A stretch of 64,000 nt of DNA from HK1 sp965221725 (GTDB taxonomy: Bacteria; Pseudomonadota; Gammaproteobacteria; HK1), in contig OZ244909.1 of assembly GCA_965221725.1 (NCBI GenBank), positions 3,906,001 through 3,970,000 of the forward strand, written 5' to 3'. The stretch's first letter is position 1. The number at the start of each line of letters is the position of its first letter. A program made the translations under genes and the position numbers. A model generated the notes under the pieces. That model made no database searches, had not been told where the DNA came from, and saw only the letters and a list, made by a program, of their open reading frames with translations. Of the stretch, positions 28,920 to 38,519 are shown piece by piece.

Positions 28920-29915
28920 ATGGAGGCTATTGCCACCCAGCTCTTGAGGCCCAATATCGTCGAGGTTCGAGAGATCGGAAAGAACACGGCGAAAATTACC
29001 ATCGAACCCTTGGATAGGGGGTTCGGACATACGTTAGGCAATGCGTTGCGTCGCGTCCTTTTGTCGTCTATGCCCGGCTGTGCGGTAACTGAAGTCGAAA
29101 TCGAAGGTGTATTACACGAATACACAACCATTGAAGGCGTTCAGGAAGACGTGACGGAGATCCTCCTGAATCTCAAGGGCCTTGACGTCTGTATGCACTC
29201 CCGGCTGGAGTCGATCCTGACTTTGAACAAGAAAGGACCATGTGCGGTCCACGCAAGCGACATCGTTCTCGATCATGATGTGGAGGTAGTGAACCCGGAT
29301 CACTTCATCGCACGCCTTACAAAAGAGGGTGAATTGAACATGGCGATGAAGGTGGAGTTGGGGCGAGGTTATCAGCCTGCTGCGATGCGCATATCGGAGG
29401 AAGGTGACAGACCTATAAGCAAGCTTTTCATCGATGCATCATTTAGTCCGATTCGTCGTGTATCGTATGTGGTAGACACGGCGAGAGTGGAGCAGCGTAC
29501 TGATATGGACAAATTGATTGTTGAAATAGAGACAAATGGTATCATTGGTGCAGAGGAGGCAGTTCGGCATGCTGCCGGGCTTCTGCGGGAGCAATTATCG
29601 GTTTTTGTCGATTTGAGTAGCAGGGAAGATAACGTTCCGGATCATTCGGAATCTGAAATTGAGCCAATTTTGCTACGACCTGTAGATGATCTTGAGCTTA
29701 CGGTGCGTTCAGCCAACTGTCTCAAGGCGGAGAGCATCTACTATGTAGGCGATCTGCTGCAGCATACGGAGGTCGAATTGCTGAAGACTCCGAATCTGGG
29801 TAAGAAATCTCTCACAGAAATCAAGGGCGTTCTTGCAGAGAAGGGACTTTCTCTCGGAATGCAGATCGAGAATTGGCCGCCCTCCGGTCTCTATGGATCT
29901 GGACGGAATCGTTAG
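28920..29915 (+). CDS. rpoA: RNA polymerase alpha subunit
   Basis: Alpha dimerises to nucleate the polymerase and its C-terminal domain binds UP elements and activators. ATG 28920 has AGGAG 7 bases upstream; 331 residues. RGFGHTLGNALRRVLLSSMPG is the dimerisation signature, and the C-terminal domain (LTVRSANCLKAESIYYVGDL ... LGKKSLTEIKGVL) is intact, including the DNA-contacting RSANCLK motif. Confidence 0.98.
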   Translation: MEAIATQLLRPNIVEVREIGKNTAKITIEPLDRGFGHTLGNALRRVLLSSMPGCAVTEVEIEGVLHEYTTIEGVQEDVTEILLNLKGLDVCMHSRLESILTLNKKGPCAVHASDIVLDHDVEVVNPDHFIARLTKEGELNMAMKVELGRGYQPAAMRISEEGDRPISKLFIDASFSPIRRVSYVVDTARVEQRTDMDKLIVEIETNGIIGAEEAVRHAAGLLREQLSVFVDLSSREDNVPDHSESEIEPILLRPVDDLELTVRSANCLKAESIYYVGDLLQHTEVELLKTPNLGKKSLTEIKGVLAEKGLSLGMQIENWPPSGLYGSGRNR

Positions 29916-29946
29916 CTCTGGGGTTTTTACCAGATCATGAATGAGA

Positions 29947-29980
29947 GAATGGAGATAGGGCGGATTTGCGAGTTCCATTC
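29947..29980. repeat. Stem-loop in the rpoA-rplQ spacer
   Basis: GAATGGA (29947-29953) and TCCATTC (29974-29980) form a perfect 7-bp stem with a 20-base loop. No T-run follows. The rpoA-rplQ spacer is 185 bp, far longer than other spacers in this series. Confidence 0.35.
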
Positions 29981-30013
29981 GTGATCTCTGTTTCGTTCGG
30001 GCTCATGTCTACA

Positions 30014-30038
30014 GTCGTGACTTGGCGAGAAATCAGGG
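30014..30038 (+). repeat. Dispersed motif, copy A (diverged)
   Basis: GTCGTGACTTGGCGAGAAAT followed by CAGGG matches copies B (50721-50752) and C (53745-53776, opposite strand) over GTGACTTGG..AGAAAT. The right half is diverged. It lies between rpoA and rplQ, in the only long spacer of the ribosomal series. Its nature is unknown. Confidence 0.5.
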
Positions 30039-30100
30039 TTGGTAGTACGGTGCGTGCGGAATTCGCATAGGTAAACCTGACGGCAGGCAGGGCGAAGGCA

Positions 30101-30490
30101 ATGCGACACAGAAAATCTGGCCGGCATTTCAATCGGGATCGAGCTCATTACCACGCGATGTTCCGGAACATGTCGACGTCTCTTGTACAGCACGAACTGA
30201 TCAGGACGACTCTGCCGAAGGCGAAGGAGTTGAGGCGTATTGTGGAGCCTCTGATTACTCGGGCGAGAGTTGACACGGTTGCCAATCGCAGGCTGGCATT
30301 TGCGAGGCTACGGGATCAGGGGTGTGTTGCGAAGCTATTCGCGGAACTCGGTCCTCGGTACCGCACGAGATCGGGGGGATATATTCGTATCATCAAGTGC
30401 GGTCATCGGGCCGGAGACAAGGCGCCCATGGCCTACGTCGAACTCGTTGATCGGCCGATCGATGAGGATGAGCTCTCCACTGAAGATTGA
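30101..30490 (+). CDS. rplQ: 50S ribosomal protein L17
   Basis: Tunnel-exit protein of 129 residues: MRHRKSGRHFNRDRAHYHAM, LIRTTLPKAKELRRIVEPLI, and RSGGYIRIIKCGHRAGDKAP near the end. It is the last gene of the alpha series; gatB converges on it 46 bp downstream. I see no clear terminator in that gap. Confidence 0.97.
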   Translation: MRHRKSGRHFNRDRAHYHAMFRNMSTSLVQHELIRTTLPKAKELRRIVEPLITRARVDTVANRRLAFARLRDQGCVAKLFAELGPRYRTRSGGYIRIIKCGHRAGDKAPMAYVELVDRPIDEDELSTED

Positions 30491-30536
30491 CCTTGATGTT
30501 TGCGGTGTATTGTACGTAGGAGTTTCTTAGAATCGA

Positions 30537-31964
30537 CTAGAGCTTGCGCTGGAGGGCGCAGTTGACCATTTCGGGATTTGCTTGGCCGTTTGTCATTTTC
30601 ATCACCCGTCCCACGAAAAATCCCAGAAGCTTCGTTTTTCCTGCACGATATTGATTCACTTGCGTTGGATGAGAGGCAAGGACTTTATCGACGAGGGTGT
30701 CTATAGTCTTCGGATTGGAAATCTGACTCAAACCCTGATTCTCAATGATGGAAATCGGATCTCCTTCGCGCCGCCATACTGCCGCGAATACTTTTTTTGC
30801 CATGGTCCCGGAAATCGTTCCGTCGACAATGCAACCGATTAGGGCGGCAAGTTTTGCAGGTTCGATCGGGCACTGGCAAATTCCCAGACCGTCGCGGTTC
30901 AGGGCTGCTGCGAGGTCGGTGGTGATCCAGTTGGCAGCAAGCTTTGGTTGGCCGGAAGCCTGGACAACCGCCTCATAGTAGTCGGCGGTGTCTGGACTGA
31001 GTGTGAGCCTGCGGGCGTCACTCCGTCCGATCTTGTATTGCGAGACGAACCGCTGCATCTTCGCAGCGGGTAGTTCCGGAATGTCATCGCGAACGCGGTC
31101 GATGTAGTCGGGCCGCAACTCGACGGGCAGGAGGTCTGGATCGGGGAAATACCGATAGTCGTTTGCTTCTTCCTTGCCTCGCATTGCCCGGGTTTCGCCT
31201 GCCACTGAATCGTAATGTCTTGTTTCCTGGACAATGGAGTCGCCGTTCTCAAGGATTTCGATCTGACGCGCGACTTCGTATTCGATGGCACGTTCGACGA
31301 ACCGAAATGAGTTGAGATTCTTGATTTCGGTACGTGTTCCGAGGGCGGAATCTCCGAGTTGTCGTATCGAAACATTGGCATCACACCGCAACGAACCTTC
31401 CTCCATGTTGCCGTCACAGATGCCGAGATAGCGGACCAGCGAGTGAACGGTGCGCATGTAAGCAAAGGCTTCGGCGGCGGAGCGCATGTCGGGTTCCGAG
31501 ACGATTTCGAGTAGTGGTACCCCGGCGCGATTGAGATCCACTCCGGTTTCCAGTGGGAATAGGTTATGCACGGATTTTCCGGCGTCCTCCTCCAGATGAG
31601 CACGGGTGATGCCGATACGTTTGGTCGAGCCGTCGTCAAGCTCGATCTCCAACTCCCCGTGTTCCACGATCGGAGACTCGTACTGACTGATCTGATAACC
31701 TTTGGGAAGGTCTGGATAAAAATAGTTCTTGCGTGCAAAGATCGAGCGGGGTGCGATCGCGGCATTTGTGGCAAGGCCGAACATTACCGCCATGCGCAGG
31801 ACTGCCTCGTTGAGCACTGGCAGCACGCCGGGAAATCCCAGATCGACGGCGCAGGCCTGTCGATTGGGTTCGGCCCCCGCCGCCGCCGCGGCGCCGGAAA
31901 AGAGCTTGCTCCGAGTTGCGAGCCGCGCGTGAATCTCAAGTCCTACCACCGCTTCCCAAGCCAT
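30537..31964 (-). CDS. gatB: Asp-tRNA(Asn)/Glu-tRNA(Gln) amidotransferase subunit B
   Basis: GatB activates the misacylated tRNA and binds it within the GatCAB complex, completing Asn-tRNA or Gln-tRNA synthesis. I place the start at ATG 31964 (MAWEAVVGLEIHARL); a TTG at 31973 is possible. RKNYFYPDLPKGYQISQYE, RTEIKNLNSFRFVERAIEYE and the C-terminal YqeY-like tail (GFFVGRVMKMTNGQANPEMV) are diagnostic. About 475 residues. It lies 18 bp after gatA in a gatC-gatA-gatB operon. Confidence 0.97.
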   Translation of the reverse strand: MAWEAVVGLEIHARLATRSKLFSGAAAAAGAEPNRQACAVDLGFPGVLPVLNEAVLRMAVMFGLATNAAIAPRSIFARKNYFYPDLPKGYQISQYESPIVEHGELEIELDDGSTKRIGITRAHLEEDAGKSVHNLFPLETGVDLNRAGVPLLEIVSEPDMRSAAEAFAYMRTVHSLVRYLGICDGNMEEGSLRCDANVSIRQLGDSALGTRTEIKNLNSFRFVERAIEYEVARQIEILENGDSIVQETRHYDSVAGETRAMRGKEEANDYRYFPDPDLLPVELRPDYIDRVRDDIPELPAAKMQRFVSQYKIGRSDARRLTLSPDTADYYEAVVQASGQPKLAANWITTDLAAALNRDGLGICQCPIEPAKLAALIGCIVDGTISGTMAKKVFAAVWRREGDPISIIENQGLSQISNPKTIDTLVDKVLASHPTQVNQYRAGKTKLLGFFVGRVMKMTNGQANPEMVNCALQRKL

Positions 31965-31982
31965 GATCCACAACCCTCGTCG

Positions 31983-33437
31983 TCAGGGAAACCGCAGGGG
32001 CCGTCTCAGGTGCCAATCGGTGGCCCGCTGGTATTGGTGCGCGGCGCGTAGCAGCAGGCCTTCCCGAAAATGGTCTCCCACAAGGTGGAGACCGGCAGGA
32101 AGGCCGCGAGTGAAACCCGCCGGTGCTGACAGCGCGGGAAGACCCGCAAGGTTGACCCCGGCGGTGTATATGTCGCACAGATACATGGTGACTGGATCAT
32201 CCATCTTCTCGCCAATCGGGAACGCGGTAAACGGGGAGGTCGGCCCGGCAATCAGATCGACCTGCTCGAAGGCCCGGGCGAAATCGGCGCAGATCAGACG
32301 CCTCACCTGCTGCGCCTTCAGATAGTATGCGTCGTAGTACCCGGCGGACAGGACATAGGTGCCAATCATGATGCGGCGCTTGACTTCTTCTCCGAATCCC
32401 TCGCTCCGGCTGCGTTTGAACAGATCCTCGATATCGACCGGGTGAGCGGCACGATGACCGAAACGTATGCCGTCGTATCGCGAAAGGTTCGACGACGCCT
32501 CGGCCGGGGCGACGACGTAATACACCGGAATGGCGAGCGCGCTGTTCGGCAGCGAAATTTCCACTAGCGACGCTCCGAGTTTTTCGAGAATGGAGATTGC
32601 GTCCTGCACGATTGCGCCGACTTCCGGGTCGAGTCCGGGGCCGAACTGTTCCTTCACCACCCCTATGCGTAGCCCCGACAGGCTCGGCTCCAACGCCCTC
32701 GTGTAGTCCTCCACCGGCCTGTCCGCCGATGTGGAATCGTTGGGATCGTGTCCCGCGATCGCGCCGAGGGAGAGCGCGATGTCCTCTGCGCTCCGGGCGA
32801 GGGTGCCGGCTTGATCGAGACTGGACGCGAATGCCACCATGCCGTATCGAGATACGCGACCGTAGGTCGGCTTGAGCCCGGTCAGACCGGTGAGGGCGGC
32901 TGGTTGCCGAATCGAGCCTCCGGTTTCGGTGCCGGTGGCGATGGGTGCGAGACCGGCCGCGACGGCGGCGGCGGAGCCTCCGGATGAGCCGCCCGGCACG
33001 CGACCAATATCCCAGGGGTTGCGCACCGGCCCGTACCAACTCGTCTGGTTGGATGAGCCCATCGCAAATTCGTCCATGTTGGTCTTGCCGAGCATTACCG
33101 TTCCGTTGCACCGGAGTCGCTCGACCACCGTCGCATCGTATGGCGCGATGAAGGTATCCAGCATCCGGGATCCGCAAGATGTCCGCACGCCGCGCGTGCA
33201 GAAGATGTCTTTGTGCGCGATCGGAATTCCGAGCAAGGGGGTGTCCGATCCGGCGCGGCGGAGCTCGTCGGCCCGGGCAGCGTCGGCCAGCGCAATATCG
33301 TCGGTGACGGTGATGAACGAATTCAGAGTCTGGTCGTGGGCCTTGATTCGGTCGAGGAAGTATTTCGTCAGTTCCACGCTGGAGATTTCGCCGCGACGCA
33401 ACGCGTCGCCGAGGGCGGAAACGGACAGCGTATGCAT
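31983..33437 (-). CDS. gatA: Asp-tRNA(Asn)/Glu-tRNA(Gln) amidotransferase subunit A
   Basis: GatA is the glutaminase that releases ammonia for transamidation. The 484-residue protein is a full amidase-signature enzyme: Lys76 in IAHKDIF, Ser151 in GGSSGGSAAAVAAG and Ser175 in TETGGSIRQPA form the expected Ser-cisSer-Lys triad. GTYVLSAGYYDAYYLKAQ is conserved near the end. It starts ATG 33437 (MHTLSVSALGDALRRG). The ammonia passes through a channel to GatB in family members. Confidence 0.97.
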   Translation of the reverse strand: MHTLSVSALGDALRRGEISSVELTKYFLDRIKAHDQTLNSFITVTDDIALADAARADELRRAGSDTPLLGIPIAHKDIFCTRGVRTSCGSRMLDTFIAPYDATVVERLRCNGTVMLGKTNMDEFAMGSSNQTSWYGPVRNPWDIGRVPGGSSGGSAAAVAAGLAPIATGTETGGSIRQPAALTGLTGLKPTYGRVSRYGMVAFASSLDQAGTLARSAEDIALSLGAIAGHDPNDSTSADRPVEDYTRALEPSLSGLRIGVVKEQFGPGLDPEVGAIVQDAISILEKLGASLVEISLPNSALAIPVYYVVAPAEASSNLSRYDGIRFGHRAAHPVDIEDLFKRSRSEGFGEEVKRRIMIGTYVLSAGYYDAYYLKAQQVRRLICADFARAFEQVDLIAGPTSPFTAFPIGEKMDDPVTMYLCDIYTAGVNLAGLPALSAPAGFTRGLPAGLHLVGDHFREGLLLRAAHQYQRATDWHLRRPLRFP

Positions 33438-33515
33438 GGATGAGGTTCGTTGTTAATGGAAGCGAAGTGCGCTCGCAGGACGACTGGTATGCGCCGACCG
33501 CGCGGGATCGGGTGC

Positions 33516-33803
33516 CTAATCGATGACTTTGGGGACGACGTAGAGTCCGTCCCGAACCGCTGGGGCGTTGGCCTGGAACTCCTCCCGCCTGTCGCTTTCG
33601 GTGACGATGTCGGCTCGCAGCGGTTGCGTCAAGCCCAGCGGATGGGCCATCGGAGTCACGCCCGCAGTGTCGACCCCGTCCATCTGTTCGATGAATGTCA
33701 GAATCGCGGACAGCTCGCGGGAGTACCGCTGGACGTCATCGCCCGAGAGACGCAGTCGCGCAAGTTGGGCGATGCCCAAAATGCTTTCGGGTTCGAGAGA
33801 CAT
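33516..33803 (-). CDS. gatC: Asp-tRNA(Asn)/Glu-tRNA(Gln) amidotransferase subunit C
   Basis: GatC is the small stabilising subunit that wraps around GatA and GatB. ATG 33803 gives MSLEPESILGIAQLARLRLS and 95 residues, the usual length; a TTG at 33821 would add six. Conserved LSAILTFIEQMDGVDTAGV, MAHPLG and the ending RDGLYVVPKVI are present. It is divergent from mreB across about 235 bp. Confidence 0.95.
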   Translation of the reverse strand: MSLEPESILGIAQLARLRLSGDDVQRYSRELSAILTFIEQMDGVDTAGVTPMAHPLGLTQPLRADIVTESDRREEFQANAPAVRDGLYVVPKVID

Positions 33804-33986
33804 CTTATTGTCAAACCTCAATAAATCGACTTAACTGCTTGGAATGGCTTGATAGTGTCTGCATTGTCCTGCTACAGTCACCGTGCTTTATCCAACGCAT
33901 TTCGAAGGTTGTCGGACAAGCGCAGTCTTCGTCTTTGGCGTCTGCCTGCCTCTGCATCTGCTCTCGGGGAGATGCCCGAGCTCGAT

Positions 33987-33992
33987 TATACT
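33987..33992 (+). promoter_or_regulatory. Possible -10 box upstream of mreB
   Basis: TATACT, 45 bp before the mreB ATG, is a near-perfect -10 hexamer in a GC-rich setting. No good -35 hexamer lies 16-18 bp upstream, so this is weak support for an mreB promoter. Confidence 0.3.
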
Positions 33993-34037
33993 GGGCAGTC
34001 CCTGCGATGGGTAAGCAACTTCGAGAATTGGATTGCC

Positions 34038-35084
34038 ATGTTCAAGCGTCTACGGGGTCTGTTCTCCAATGACCTCTCAATCGATCTCGGCACCGCGAAC
34101 ACCCTGGTGTACGCGCGCGGAACGGGGATCGTGCTCAATGAGCCGTCGGTCGTGGCCATACGGCAGGGAAACGGACATGGCAGCGCCAAGAGCATCGTGG
34201 CCGTCGGGAAGACCGCCAAGAACATGCTCGGACGCACGCCGGGCAACATCCAGGCCATCCGGCCGCTGAAAGACGGCGTGATCGCCGATTTCACGGTCAC
34301 CGAGAAGATGTTGCAGCACTTCATACACAAGGCTCACGAGAACCGATTCCTGCGACCGAGCCCGAGGGTTCTGGTTTGCGTGCCTTGCGGATCCACCCAG
34401 GTCGAGCGCCGTGCCATTCGCGAGTCCGCTTCCGGGGCGGGGGCGCGCGAGGTATTTCTGATCGAGGAGCCGATGGCGGCCGCAATCGGGGCCGGGTTGC
34501 CGGTCAGCGACGCCAGTGGCTCGATGGTGCTGGACGTGGGAGGCGGTACGACCGAGGTTGCGGTGATCTCGCTCAACGGCATCGTCTACTCCGAATCGGT
34601 TCGAATCGGTGGAGATCGATTCGACGAATCGGTGATCAGCTATGTCCGGCGCAATTACGGCACAGTGATCGGCGAGGCGACGGCGGAGCAGATCAAGCAC
34701 CGTATCGGGTCGGCCTATCCGGCTGACGAAGTCAGGGAAATCGAGGTACGGGGCCGGAATCTGGCGGAGGGAGTGCCGCGCAGCTTCGTACTCAACAGCA
34801 ACGAGATCCTTGATTCGCTGCAGGACGCACTGTCCGGGATCGTGAGCGCGGTCAAAGCTGCACTGGAGCGGACGCCACCCGAACTCGGAGCTGATGTCGC
34901 GGAGCGCGGCATGGTGCTTACGGGCGGCGGCGCCCTGCTCAAGGATCTCGACCGACTGCTGATGGAGGAAACCGGTATCCCTGTCATCATTGCCGATGAT
35001 CCACTCACGTGCGTCGCTCGCGGAGGGGGGCGCGCACTTGAGATGGTCGACGAGAAGGGCATCGACATGTTTACCACCGAGTGA
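34038..35084 (+). CDS. mreB: Rod shape-determining protein MreB
   Basis: Actin-like cytoskeletal ATPase that organises the elongasome under the inner membrane. ATG 34038 (MFKRLRGLFSNDLSIDLGTA) gives 348 residues and aligns with E. coli; the longer in-frame extension upstream is not conserved. Actin-fold motifs: DLGTANTLVY (phosphate 1), MVLDVGGGTTEVAVIS (phosphate 2) and ERGMVLTGGGALLKDLD (adenosine). The N-terminal helix MFKRLRGLF is the membrane anchor. It is the first gene of the shape cluster. Confidence 0.98.
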   Translation: MFKRLRGLFSNDLSIDLGTANTLVYARGTGIVLNEPSVVAIRQGNGHGSAKSIVAVGKTAKNMLGRTPGNIQAIRPLKDGVIADFTVTEKMLQHFIHKAHENRFLRPSPRVLVCVPCGSTQVERRAIRESASGAGAREVFLIEEPMAAAIGAGLPVSDASGSMVLDVGGGTTEVAVISLNGIVYSESVRIGGDRFDESVISYVRRNYGTVIGEATAEQIKHRIGSAYPADEVREIEVRGRNLAEGVPRSFVLNSNEILDSLQDALSGIVSAVKAALERTPPELGADVAERGMVLTGGGALLKDLDRLLMEETGIPVIIADDPLTCVARGGGRALEMVDEKGIDMFTTE

Positions 35085-35150
35085 GACGGCAGGTACCGAC
35101 AAGCGGTCCATTCGCCTGAGCGGGGCGGGAAAATCGAGTCGATAGCGCCA

Positions 35151-36011
35151 TTGTTCGTACGCCGACCATCAGCGCTGGTTCGTGTGGTGGCGGCTGTTCT
35201 CGCGTCCATCGTCCTGATGAGCGTCGATCATCGCGCCAATCATCTGGAGTCGGCGCGCGGGCTGCTCTCGACGGCTCTGTATCCGTTGCAGCTCGTAGTG
35301 CACCTCCCGATTCGTACTGGAGAGTGGCTCTCCGAACAACTCTCCACACGCCGTACAATTCTCGCCGAAAACGCCCTTCTTCGTGAGGAGCGGCTTCGCA
35401 TGAGCGCTCGGATCGAGAAGCTGGAGGCGCTCGAAGCCGAGAATCGGAGGCTTCGAAACCTGCTTGGCAGCTCCGAGAAGATGATCGAGCGTGTGCTCGT
35501 GGCGGAGTTGATATCGGTCGACATGGACCCCTTCAGCCGGAGGATCGTTCTCGACAAGGGGGCTCGGGACGGTGTCTCGGCGGGGCAGGCTCTGATCGGT
35601 TCGAACGGCGTCATGGGGCAGATCGTTCAGGTCGGGCCCTTCACTTCCAATGCGTTGCTGATCACCGATCCGAGCCATGCACTTCCGGTGCAGATCCATC
35701 GCAACGGCCTCAGGGCGGTCGCGCTGGGGACTGGCTCACTGAATCTACTCAAGCTCTCCCACGTTCCGAACCACGCCGACGTGCAGGTCAACGATCAAGT
35801 TGTCACGTCCGGCCTCGGTAGCCGGTTCCTTTCCGGCTATCCGGTGGGCAAGGTGATCAGGATCCGTCGAAATCCGGGCCAACCGTTCGCCGATGTGTAC
35901 GTCGAGCCGAGCGCGCAGCTCGAACGAACGCGTGAAGTGCTTCTTGTGCGCTCGGATCCGGTCATCGAGCAGGGTCGGGATGACACGCACCCGGTCTGGA
36001 GCGGATGGTGA
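35151..36011 (+). CDS. mreC: Rod shape-determining protein MreC
   Basis: Periplasmic scaffold that links MreB to PBP2 and RodA. The 286-residue protein starts with TTG 35151 (FVRRPSALVRVVAAVLASIV), has one N-terminal membrane segment, a coiled coil (RTILAENALLREERLRMSAR to ENRRLRNLL) and the beta domain with DKGARDGVSAGQALIGSNGV. No better start is visible between mreB and this point. The stop overlaps the mreD start. Confidence 0.95.
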   Translation: MFVRRPSALVRVVAAVLASIVLMSVDHRANHLESARGLLSTALYPLQLVVHLPIRTGEWLSEQLSTRRTILAENALLREERLRMSARIEKLEALEAENRRLRNLLGSSEKMIERVLVAELISVDMDPFSRRIVLDKGARDGVSAGQALIGSNGVMGQIVQVGPFTSNALLITDPSHALPVQIHRNGLRAVALGTGSLNLLKLSHVPNHADVQVNDQVVTSGLGSRFLSGYPVGKVIRIRRNPGQPFADVYVEPSAQLERTREVLLVRSDPVIEQGRDDTHPVWSGW

Positions 36012-36496
36012 TCACCTTCGTACGGCAAAGTGGCTCGGTAATCGCCATGACGTTCGTGATCGCGTTGTTGCTCACGGTGTTGCCGATGCCGGAATCTGTG
36101 GCGATCTGGCGTCCGGCGTGGGTCGCGTTGGTGCTCATTTACTGGTGCATGGCGGCCCCAGAACGGGTCGGTGTCGCGGTGGGCTGGGTGGCCGGGCTGT
36201 TGCTCGACGTCATGACCGGCACCCTGCTCGGTCAGCACGCTCTGGGGCTGAGTATCGTGGCTTGGGTTGCGCATCATACGCACCGGCGAGTGCGGGTGCT
36301 GCCGCTCTGGAGGCAGGCGATCACCATATTCATCCTGCTCTTCCTGTACCAGGCGCTCATTTTGTGGAGCAACGGCATTCGCGGCATACCGGTTGCGGCG
36401 GCCGCGTACTGGACCTCGCCGTTGGTTGGCACGTTCTTGTGGCCATGGCTGTTCGTCGTTCTGCGAGTCGTCAGACGCCGGTACGCCGCGGCGTGA
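36005..36496 (+). CDS. mreD: Rod shape-determining protein MreD
   Basis: Small integral membrane protein of the elongasome. 163 residues with about five hydrophobic segments, including GWVAGLLLDVMTGTLLGQHA, the typical MreD GxxxGLLxD pattern. The ATG overlaps the mreC stop by seven bases, indicating coupling. Confidence 0.93.
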   Translation: MVITFVRQSGSVIAMTFVIALLLTVLPMPESVAIWRPAWVALVLIYWCMAAPERVGVAVGWVAGLLLDVMTGTLLGQHALGLSIVAWVAHHTHRRVRVLPLWRQAITIFILLFLYQALILWSNGIRGIPVAAAAYWTSPLVGTFLWPWLFVVLRVVRRRYAAA

Positions 36497-36573
36497 CAGG
36501 CCTCGACCCGCCCTATGGCGCGAATCGTGGCGACGGTCGATATCGGACGCCCCCCAGGCAATGGTGACCAGCG

Positions 36574-38511
36574 ATGGCGCGGCTGCTCACGCTCAAGGAT
36601 TTCTCCCGCGAGTCGCACCTGGCGTCGGCGCGGGCTGTTGCGGCGGCAATCATCGTCGGGTTGCTCACGCTCGTGCTGGTCGGGCGACTCGCCCATCTGC
36701 AGATCCTGAAGCACCAGCATTTCACCACACTGTCGGAGAACAACCGCGTCAAGATCCTGCCGATCGCACCCACGAGGGGGCTCATCTTCGACCGCAACGG
36801 TGAGATCCTGGCGCAGAACCTGCCCGCCTACGATATCGAGGTGGTTCCCGAACTGGTGGAAGATGTCGATGCGCTGCTTACGGACCTGCGCGAGCTCATC
36901 GAGATCACCGATGCGGATGAAGAGGAGTTCCTTGCGGTCCTGGCCCGCAAGCCCCGCTTCGAGAAGATCCCGCTGCGCATGCGGCTCGACGACTATGAGG
37001 TTGCCGGGTTCGCGGTCAATCGACACCGCTTCCCCGGGGTCGACATCGGCGCGCGATTGGCTCGTGACTACCCGCACGGCGAACTCGGAGTCCATCTCGT
37101 CGGGTATGTGGGTCGCATCGACAAGCGCGAGCTCGACAACATCGATCAGGCCGACTACCGAGGAACGTCCCATATCGGAAAGACGGGCATCGAGGCGTCC
37201 CACGAAGATTGGCTTCACGGCACCGTCGGCTATCAGCGCGTCGAGACCAACGCACAGGGGCGGATTCTGCGTGTGCTGGAGCGCCACGACCCGGTTCCCG
37301 GCAGGAACCTTTACCTTACGATGGACATGGGACTGCAGCGTACGGCGGAGGCGGCCCTCGGCGACGAGCGCGGCGCGATCGTTGCTCTCGAACCGGCCAC
37401 CGGCGCGGTGCTCGCAATGGCGAGCACCCCGGGATTCGATCCCAACCTGTTTGTGCACGGGATCGGTGTCGATACGTATCTGAGCCTGCAACGCTCTCCT
37501 GCGCGCCCGCTGTTCAATCGCGCGATCAATGGTCATTATCCGCCGGGGTCCACGATCAAGCCGTTCCTGGGACTCGCGGGGCTTGAGCAAAACGTCGGTC
37601 ATGCACGGGGGGAATCATGGTGCCCCGGCTGGTTCAGACTGCCGGGCCGCGAACGCAAGTACCGAGACTGGAAGAAGTATGGGCACGGCAAGATCGGGCT
37701 GCACGATGCCATCGTACAATCCTGTGATGTGTACTTCTACGAGCTTGCCCTCGGGCTCGGTATCGATCGAATGCACGAGTATTTGTCGAGTTTCGGCTTC
37801 GGCGCCCGTACCGGTATCAGACTCGGGGGGGAGAGCCTCGGTCTGATGCCTTCCCGTGCCTGGAAGCGCAACGCTCGGGGTCAGTCGTGGTACCCCGGTG
37901 AGACGGTCATCACCGGCATCGGGCAGGGCTACATGCTGGCAACCCCGCTCCAACTCGCGACCGCGACGGCTGCCATCGCCACCCGGGGCGTCCGGATGCG
38001 CCCAAGGATTGTCGATCGTACGATGGACCCCGGGAGCGGCGAGACCGAGGTGGTCGAGCCGGAGGCCATAGCGACGATTTCACCGCTTGATGCCGCCAAT
38101 TGGGAACGGATCGTCGAAGCAATGGCGGATGTCGTGCATGGATCGGAAGGTACGGCGAGGCGAATCAGCGCCGACATCGGTTACCAGATAGCCGGCAAGA
38201 CCGGAACCGCGCAAGTCGTCGGCATCGGGCAGAACGAGGAATACGACGCCGACAAGCTGGAGAAGAGGTTTCACGATCACGGGCTCTTCGTCGCGTTCGC
38301 ACCGGTTCGGGAACCGCGGATTGCCGTTGCCGTGATTGTGGAGAACGGTGGAAGCGGGAGTGGCGCGGCAGCACCCCTCGCGCGCCTCGTGATTGATGCC
38401 TGGCTCGACGACACCCCGTCACCCCCGGCGCCCGGGCGGCGTACGCTGAGGGCGGCGAGCGAGCGTGACCAACCAGGATCCGCCGGCACGGTTGCCGCGG
38501 TGCCCGGTTGA
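36574..38511 (+). CDS. mrdA: Penicillin-binding protein 2 (elongasome transpeptidase)
   Basis: Class B PBP that cross-links peptidoglycan during elongation, partner of RodA. 645 residues: N-terminal membrane helix (~20-45), PBP dimerisation domain (IAPTRGLIFDRNGEILAQNL), then the transpeptidase with Ser326 in GSTIKPFLGLAG (SxxK), SCD in the SxN position, and KTG in QIAGKTGTAQVVG. The C-terminal tail after about 610 is Pro and Arg rich. It is spaced 77 bp from mreD and its TGA meets the rodA start. Confidence 0.97.
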   Translation: MARLLTLKDFSRESHLASARAVAAAIIVGLLTLVLVGRLAHLQILKHQHFTTLSENNRVKILPIAPTRGLIFDRNGEILAQNLPAYDIEVVPELVEDVDALLTDLRELIEITDADEEEFLAVLARKPRFEKIPLRMRLDDYEVAGFAVNRHRFPGVDIGARLARDYPHGELGVHLVGYVGRIDKRELDNIDQADYRGTSHIGKTGIEASHEDWLHGTVGYQRVETNAQGRILRVLERHDPVPGRNLYLTMDMGLQRTAEAALGDERGAIVALEPATGAVLAMASTPGFDPNLFVHGIGVDTYLSLQRSPARPLFNRAINGHYPPGSTIKPFLGLAGLEQNVGHARGESWCPGWFRLPGRERKYRDWKKYGHGKIGLHDAIVQSCDVYFYELALGLGIDRMHEYLSSFGFGARTGIRLGGESLGLMPSRAWKRNARGQSWYPGETVITGIGQGYMLATPLQLATATAAIATRGVRMRPRIVDRTMDPGSGETEVVEPEAIATISPLDAANWERIVEAMADVVHGSEGTARRISADIGYQIAGKTGTAQVVGIGQNEEYDADKLEKRFHDHGLFVAFAPVREPRIAVAVIVENGGSGSGAAAPLARLVIDAWLDDTPSPPAPGRRTLRAASERDQPGSAGTVAAVPG

Positions 38512-38519
38512 GGCGAGCG

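Noticed and set aside
32197..33177. A 326-codon minus-strand frame inside gatA
   Set aside because: It overlaps gatA in another frame and gives an Arg-rich sequence. GatA has its full catalytic triad.
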